A stretch of DNA of 64,000 nucleotides. It comes from Bemisia tabaci (lineage: Eukaryota > Arthropoda > Insecta > Hemiptera > Aleyrodidae). The translations under genes and the position numbers were made by a program. Positions 61,301 to 64,000 of this stretch are shown here, piece by piece. The stretch covers positions 9,424,001 to 9,488,000 of the forward strand of contig NC_092801.1 of assembly GCF_918797505.1 (NCBI RefSeq). The letters run 5' to 3'. Numbering within the stretch: position 1 is the first letter of the stretch; each line of letters starts with the position of its first letter. The notes beneath the pieces were generated by a model that did not search any database, was not told the DNA's origin, and saw only the letters and a program-made list of their open reading frames with translations.

Positions 61301-62001
61301 CAACTACACTGAAAAAAAGCTCTCGGCGTTTTTACCAAGGTCTGTTGGTACCTTTACCATCTCACTTTTTTTTACCAATTATTGGCAATTTTACCAAGAC
61401 AGACTGGTAAGCTTACGTAATAACCGGTATTTTTACTGTTTTTTTTCAGGTAAGAATACAACTTTTATTGGTAATCAAGTCCCGGTAACTTTGCCATTTT
61501 ATCTCGGTAATTCTACCACAATCGATAAAAAATATTGGCGTTTTTACCGAGGTCCAGTAAAATTACCGAGAAAGTTCAATAATTTACCGAGATTTCTCGG
61601 TAAAATTACCAATTCCATGTATGATAATTTTACCGAGAAAAAACCGGGATCAAATAGAACCCTGAATTCTTGGTAATTTTACCCTTTCCTTAGTAAATAC
61701 ACAGAGATTTTTTTTTCAGTGTAATTACTAACTTTCTTTGTTCTTTCAGAGACCCTCAGGAAATATCCTCCGGTCATGAATCTTCACCGAGTTTGCAACG
61801 AAACAACGCAAATTTCAGGGACAAAACTAGTGATTGAAAGCGGCACAGATATTAAGATCCCTGTCTTTGCCATTCACTACGATCCTCAGTACTACCCTAA
61901 CCCACTTGTTTTCGATCCGGAGCGATTTTCTCCTGAAAACTGCCTGAGTAGGCCCAAATTCACCTTCCTCCCATTTGGAGACGGGCCCAGGATCTGCATC
62001 G
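55385..62001 (+). CDS. cytochrome P450, CYP6-like, 3' end not found
   Basis: Five exons: 55385-55599, 56087-56381, 57543-57930, 59297-59515 and 61750-62001, encoding 456 residues plus a split Gly (phases 2, 0, 1, 1, 1). ER-bound monooxygenase; CYP6 enzymes often oxidise plant toxins, insecticides and other lipophilic compounds. Visible features are an N-terminal membrane helix (about 12-30), a Pro-rich hinge (HPKPLP), the C-helix WRYLR (135-139), the I-helix AGFETTS (316-322), ETLR (373-376), PERF (429-432) and the haem loop FGDGPRICIG with Cys455. The start may be Met1, 5 or 11; a TAG precedes Met1. The last 40-50 residues should come from another exon, which I could not find between 62002 and the window end. 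It may lie beyond the edge, or the gene may be broken. Confidence 0.88.
56478..56757 (+). repeat. two-copy tandem repeat, period 154 bp
   Basis: TCCGCGTGAAGTTCACAGAA starts both units, at 56478 and 56632. The second ends near 56757 after GAGGCTGTGAAAAAATCC. Copies are diverged at a modest level. It lies in P450 intron 2. Confidence 0.75.
56822..56849 (+). repeat. poly-A run
   Basis: About 28 A residues in P450 intron 2. It could be a remnant of a retroposed sequence. Confidence 0.85.
57000..57430. repeat. degenerate family A relative in P450 intron 2
   Basis: ACGATGGTGCTACCGGTTTTC, CTCGAGCTCAAAAAGC and TTGAGAGTCCACGG recall family A, but the right half is replaced by other sequence, including the 21-bp tandem repeat at 57261. 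Confidence 0.5.
57261..57344 (+). repeat. 21-bp tandem repeat, four units
   Basis: Units start at 57261, 57282, 57303 and 57324. The consensus is TTTATTGGGGTATTACCACAA. The last two are identical and the earlier ones differ by one to three bases. The inner GGTAxTACC is itself palindromic. Confidence 0.9.
57974..58545. mobile_element. foldback family G, full-length copy (about 572 bp)
   Basis: The ends are GAATCGGTGAGTTCGAAAACACACC and its complement (GGTGTGTTTTCGAACTCACTGATT). This is the most complete G copy in the window and defines the family's outer ends. It lies in P450 intron 3, about 45 bp past the exon 3 donor. Confidence 0.8.
59871..60242. mobile_element. near-perfect foldback element O, P450 intron 4
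   Basis: Arms of about 160 bp, starting ATTTTAGTTTTGAAGTATAACC, are almost exact reverse complements around an AT-rich loop (about 60030-60080). The low divergence points to a young element. Confidence 0.85.
60428..61260. mobile_element. family H, then family F with nested family J
   Basis: H spans 60428-60672 (CGTGCTAAGGAAGAAC ... GAGCACGGCA). F spans 60689-61260 (ATTCGATGGACGCCATATTTTG and complement). A short J copy at 60838-60960, with ends TACGTATTTCTGTCAAACGG and complement, interrupts F in one arm. Confidence 0.75.
61307..61721. mobile_element. foldback family P with TA target site
   Basis: The ends CACTGAAAAAAAGC and TTTTTTTTCAGTG are flanked by TA on both sides. The interior repeats TTTTACCAAGG-like and TACCGAGA phrases. 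The right end is 28 bp before P450 exon 5, so the element borders the splice acceptor region. Confidence 0.75.
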
Positions 62002-62166
62002 GTATGAAAATTATTTATATAATTATATAAAGTTATTAATATAATAATATATAATATTTATATAATTTTATAAAATTAACTTGTTTAAGTTTAAATAGTG
62101 ACAACCGAAAAATTCATCGGGCGAAAAAGAAAGTAGGTAAGTCGAAAATTATTTAAGTAGCACATA

Positions 62167-62919
62167 CAGTAGACTCTGGATTATCCGGATTAATTGGTGC
62201 CGGGTCCGATCCGGATGAAAAAAAAATCCGGATAATAATAGTAAACACAAGCACCACCAACCAACACTACGGTACACTGAAAAAAAAGTAGCTTGGATCA
62301 AGCATGATGATTCTTAAATTTGCCGCCAAGAAATTTTTTTTTCTTGCTTTCAGCTGACTTTTTCTTAATACAAGAAAAATAATGCTTGGGTTAAGCAAAC
62401 AAGTAGCTTATATTAACCAGAAAAATTCTTGATTTAAGAAGAAATACTTATTGGCGGCAGATCTAGGATTCTTTTTTTTTCCAGTGTATTCTTATTATGT
62501 ATACATCATGTACATACCAACACGAATTTAAAAGGTTAACGCCAAATTAAACGACTCAATGGTGATTGTGAATGGTAAATTACAATACAACGATTAAAGC
62601 GCGCAATGCGTGAAATATTCATACAGTCTTGTAGCCGCTAATGTGCGTTTTAGGATAACTAACCGACTGCACTGCGTTTGGCGTAATGCGAGAAGTATTT
62701 ATGCAATCTAGTAGGCGCTAATGCGTTCCACGCCGACCTCACAGTTTGGCGCAATGCGTGAAGTATTCCTTCAGCCTTGCAGGCGCCAATATGCCTTGCG
62801 ACCGCTTCTTTGCGGATCCGCTCACTTATGGGAATGCGTACGTAGTTACATGGTTGCAAAATCGATTCGGATAATCCAGAGTCCGGATAATACGAAGCCG
62901 AATACTCCAGAGTCTACTG
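62167..62919. mobile_element. pogo/Tigger-like non-autonomous transposon with nested family P
   Basis: The terminal repeats CAGTAGACTCTGGATTATCCG and its near-complement are flanked by TA duplications (62165-62166, 62920-62921), typical of pogo-like Tc1/mariner elements. No transposase is present. A family P foldback (about 62273-62489) is nested inside, and degenerate family D palindrome phrases occupy 62590-62800. Confidence 0.75.
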
Positions 62920-63237
62920 TATCAACAAAAACATTGAGATTTTTTTTTGTCGCACTAGGTGGTTTTAAAATTTCCAAGGAAACGCCAAGATCCATAGAAA
63001 CGTTTTTCCTCGCAAACAAACTGCACAAGACAAATTTGGAAGAGCTTAGTAAAACTAGAAAAATTATTATTGAATGACACATTTCCTGTGTTGTTTTGCT
63101 GATCTGCCGCAAAACCAACGGGTACTAAGTAGAGCCGATCAGGCTCTATTTATTCAGAATACTTCAAGATTGGTAAAAAGAGGAGCCGACCGGCTAAAAA
63201 TAATCCACCTCTTAATTTGAATTTTGGTGCGACACGC

Positions 63238-63858
63238 CGCACAGTGGATCGAGTCAATTAGAGAGGTCGGACATGACATTTTTGACTAGAACTGCAAATT
63301 CTGATGTTTATTTCATCACATTTTTAACTGTAAGGGGTGTTTCTGGAAGCAAATACGAGAAAACCAATGAAACCACTCTCAGAACCTCAAAACTTTGTAT
63401 AAACGGAGATATAAGCGTTTAAAGTTTCCAAATTGGACGTATTTCTACCAAACAGACCTATGTGTAAGTGAGACATATGGGGTGTGCTCGTTAGTTCTCT
63501 TTGCGTAGGAGTGAATGAGAATAATAAAGCGCCAGTGACGTCAGCGGCAATGGATCGAGCCCCAGAGCGAGGAGCGCGATCTTTGTCTGGGCGCTTTAAC
63601 TCAAGAGCCCTGTCCACAACGCTCTCTTGCCATGTCCGCGGCTCATGAGTTCCGCATTCAGTTGGCACATAGGTCTGTTTGATAGAATGCAATATCCCGC
63701 TTTTCCAATTCTTCAAAAGGAACTACGCCCACTTTTACATTGTTTCTTATACAGATTTCTAGAGCACACCCCATATTTCTCACCTCCACATAGGTCTGTT
63801 TGGTAGAAATACGTCCAATTGTGTCCGACCTCTCCTATTGACTCGATCCATTGTGCGT
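63238..63858. mobile_element. family B foldback with nested family J
   Basis: The B ends are GCACAGTGGATCGAGTCAATT and CTATTGACTCGATCCATTGTGCG. A J copy (about 63434-63828, ends GGACGTATTTCTACCAAACAGACC) is inserted inside. Sequence on either side (AAAGTTTCCAAATT / GTGTCCGACCTC) reads as continuous B. Confidence 0.75.
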
Positions 63859-64000
63859 CGAAGCCGCTCGGAAGCACTACTTCGGTAAAAAAACATTGAG
63901 ACGAGAGTGCAATTTTTTCATCGGCGGATCCAAAAAATTGGCGATATTTTTTTCTCCGTTTAAACCTATGGAAATGTATCGATTCTTTGAGGGACCAGGT

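Noticed and set aside
62970..63077. Candidate last exon of the P450 (acceptor GTCGCACTAG, then a frame ending in TGA)
   Set aside because: It has a plausible acceptor and a vaguely similar FKISKETP start, but it lacks the roughly 20 residues that should follow the haem Gly, and its end does not resemble a CYP6 C-terminus. Not strong enough to join.

Overview
This is AT-rich animal nuclear DNA. The protein-coding part holds insect-type genes with spliced exons: two UDP-glycosyltransferases, one CYP6-like (CYP3-clan) cytochrome P450, and a 5S rRNA gene. There is also an array of the insect telomeric pentamer TTAGG. The density of short foldback transposons, together with a plant-type gene, would suit a sap-feeding hemipteran such as a whitefly. 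The species cannot be proven from the sequence alone.

Layout. 1-17.4 kb has no recognised host gene. It holds a 1.3 kb foldback, a broken non-LTR retrotransposon endonuclease piece between 163-bp direct repeats, and many miniature inverted-repeat elements, several nested in one another. A 5S rRNA gene lies at 17439-17557 (+). On the minus strand, 24908 to 17863, is a four-exon gene for a 394-residue type III polyketide synthase (chalcone synthase superfamily). Further up the minus strand are two tandem six-exon UGT genes, 35346-27904 (UGT-A) and 48079-39965 (UGT-B). They share identical intron phases and so look like duplicates. On the plus strand, 55385-62001, are five exons of a P450 ending at the haem-binding motif; the last exon was not found.

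The main result is the polyketide synthase. Animals normally lack plant-style chalcone synthase genes. This one keeps the Cys-His-Asn catalytic triad. Its first intron splits the same Cys codon, in the same phase, as the intron typical of plant chalcone synthase genes. That points to transfer of plant genomic DNA rather than a bacterial source or a cDNA. Two further introns and the TE content inside all three introns, including families found elsewhere in the window, show that the gene is resident in this genome and is not contamination. Several pocket residues differ from chalcone synthase (notably Phe215 to Met and Met137 to Ala), so the product is unlikely to be ordinary chalcone.

The synthase sits beside two UGTs and a P450. 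Making a polyketide or phenolic, oxidising it and glycosylating it would be a coherent pathway, but the link is inferred only from position. UGTs and CYP6 enzymes are also common stand-alone detoxification genes. Most remaining DNA, including nearly all intron space, is made of recurring foldback families, labelled A to P below for cross-reference.
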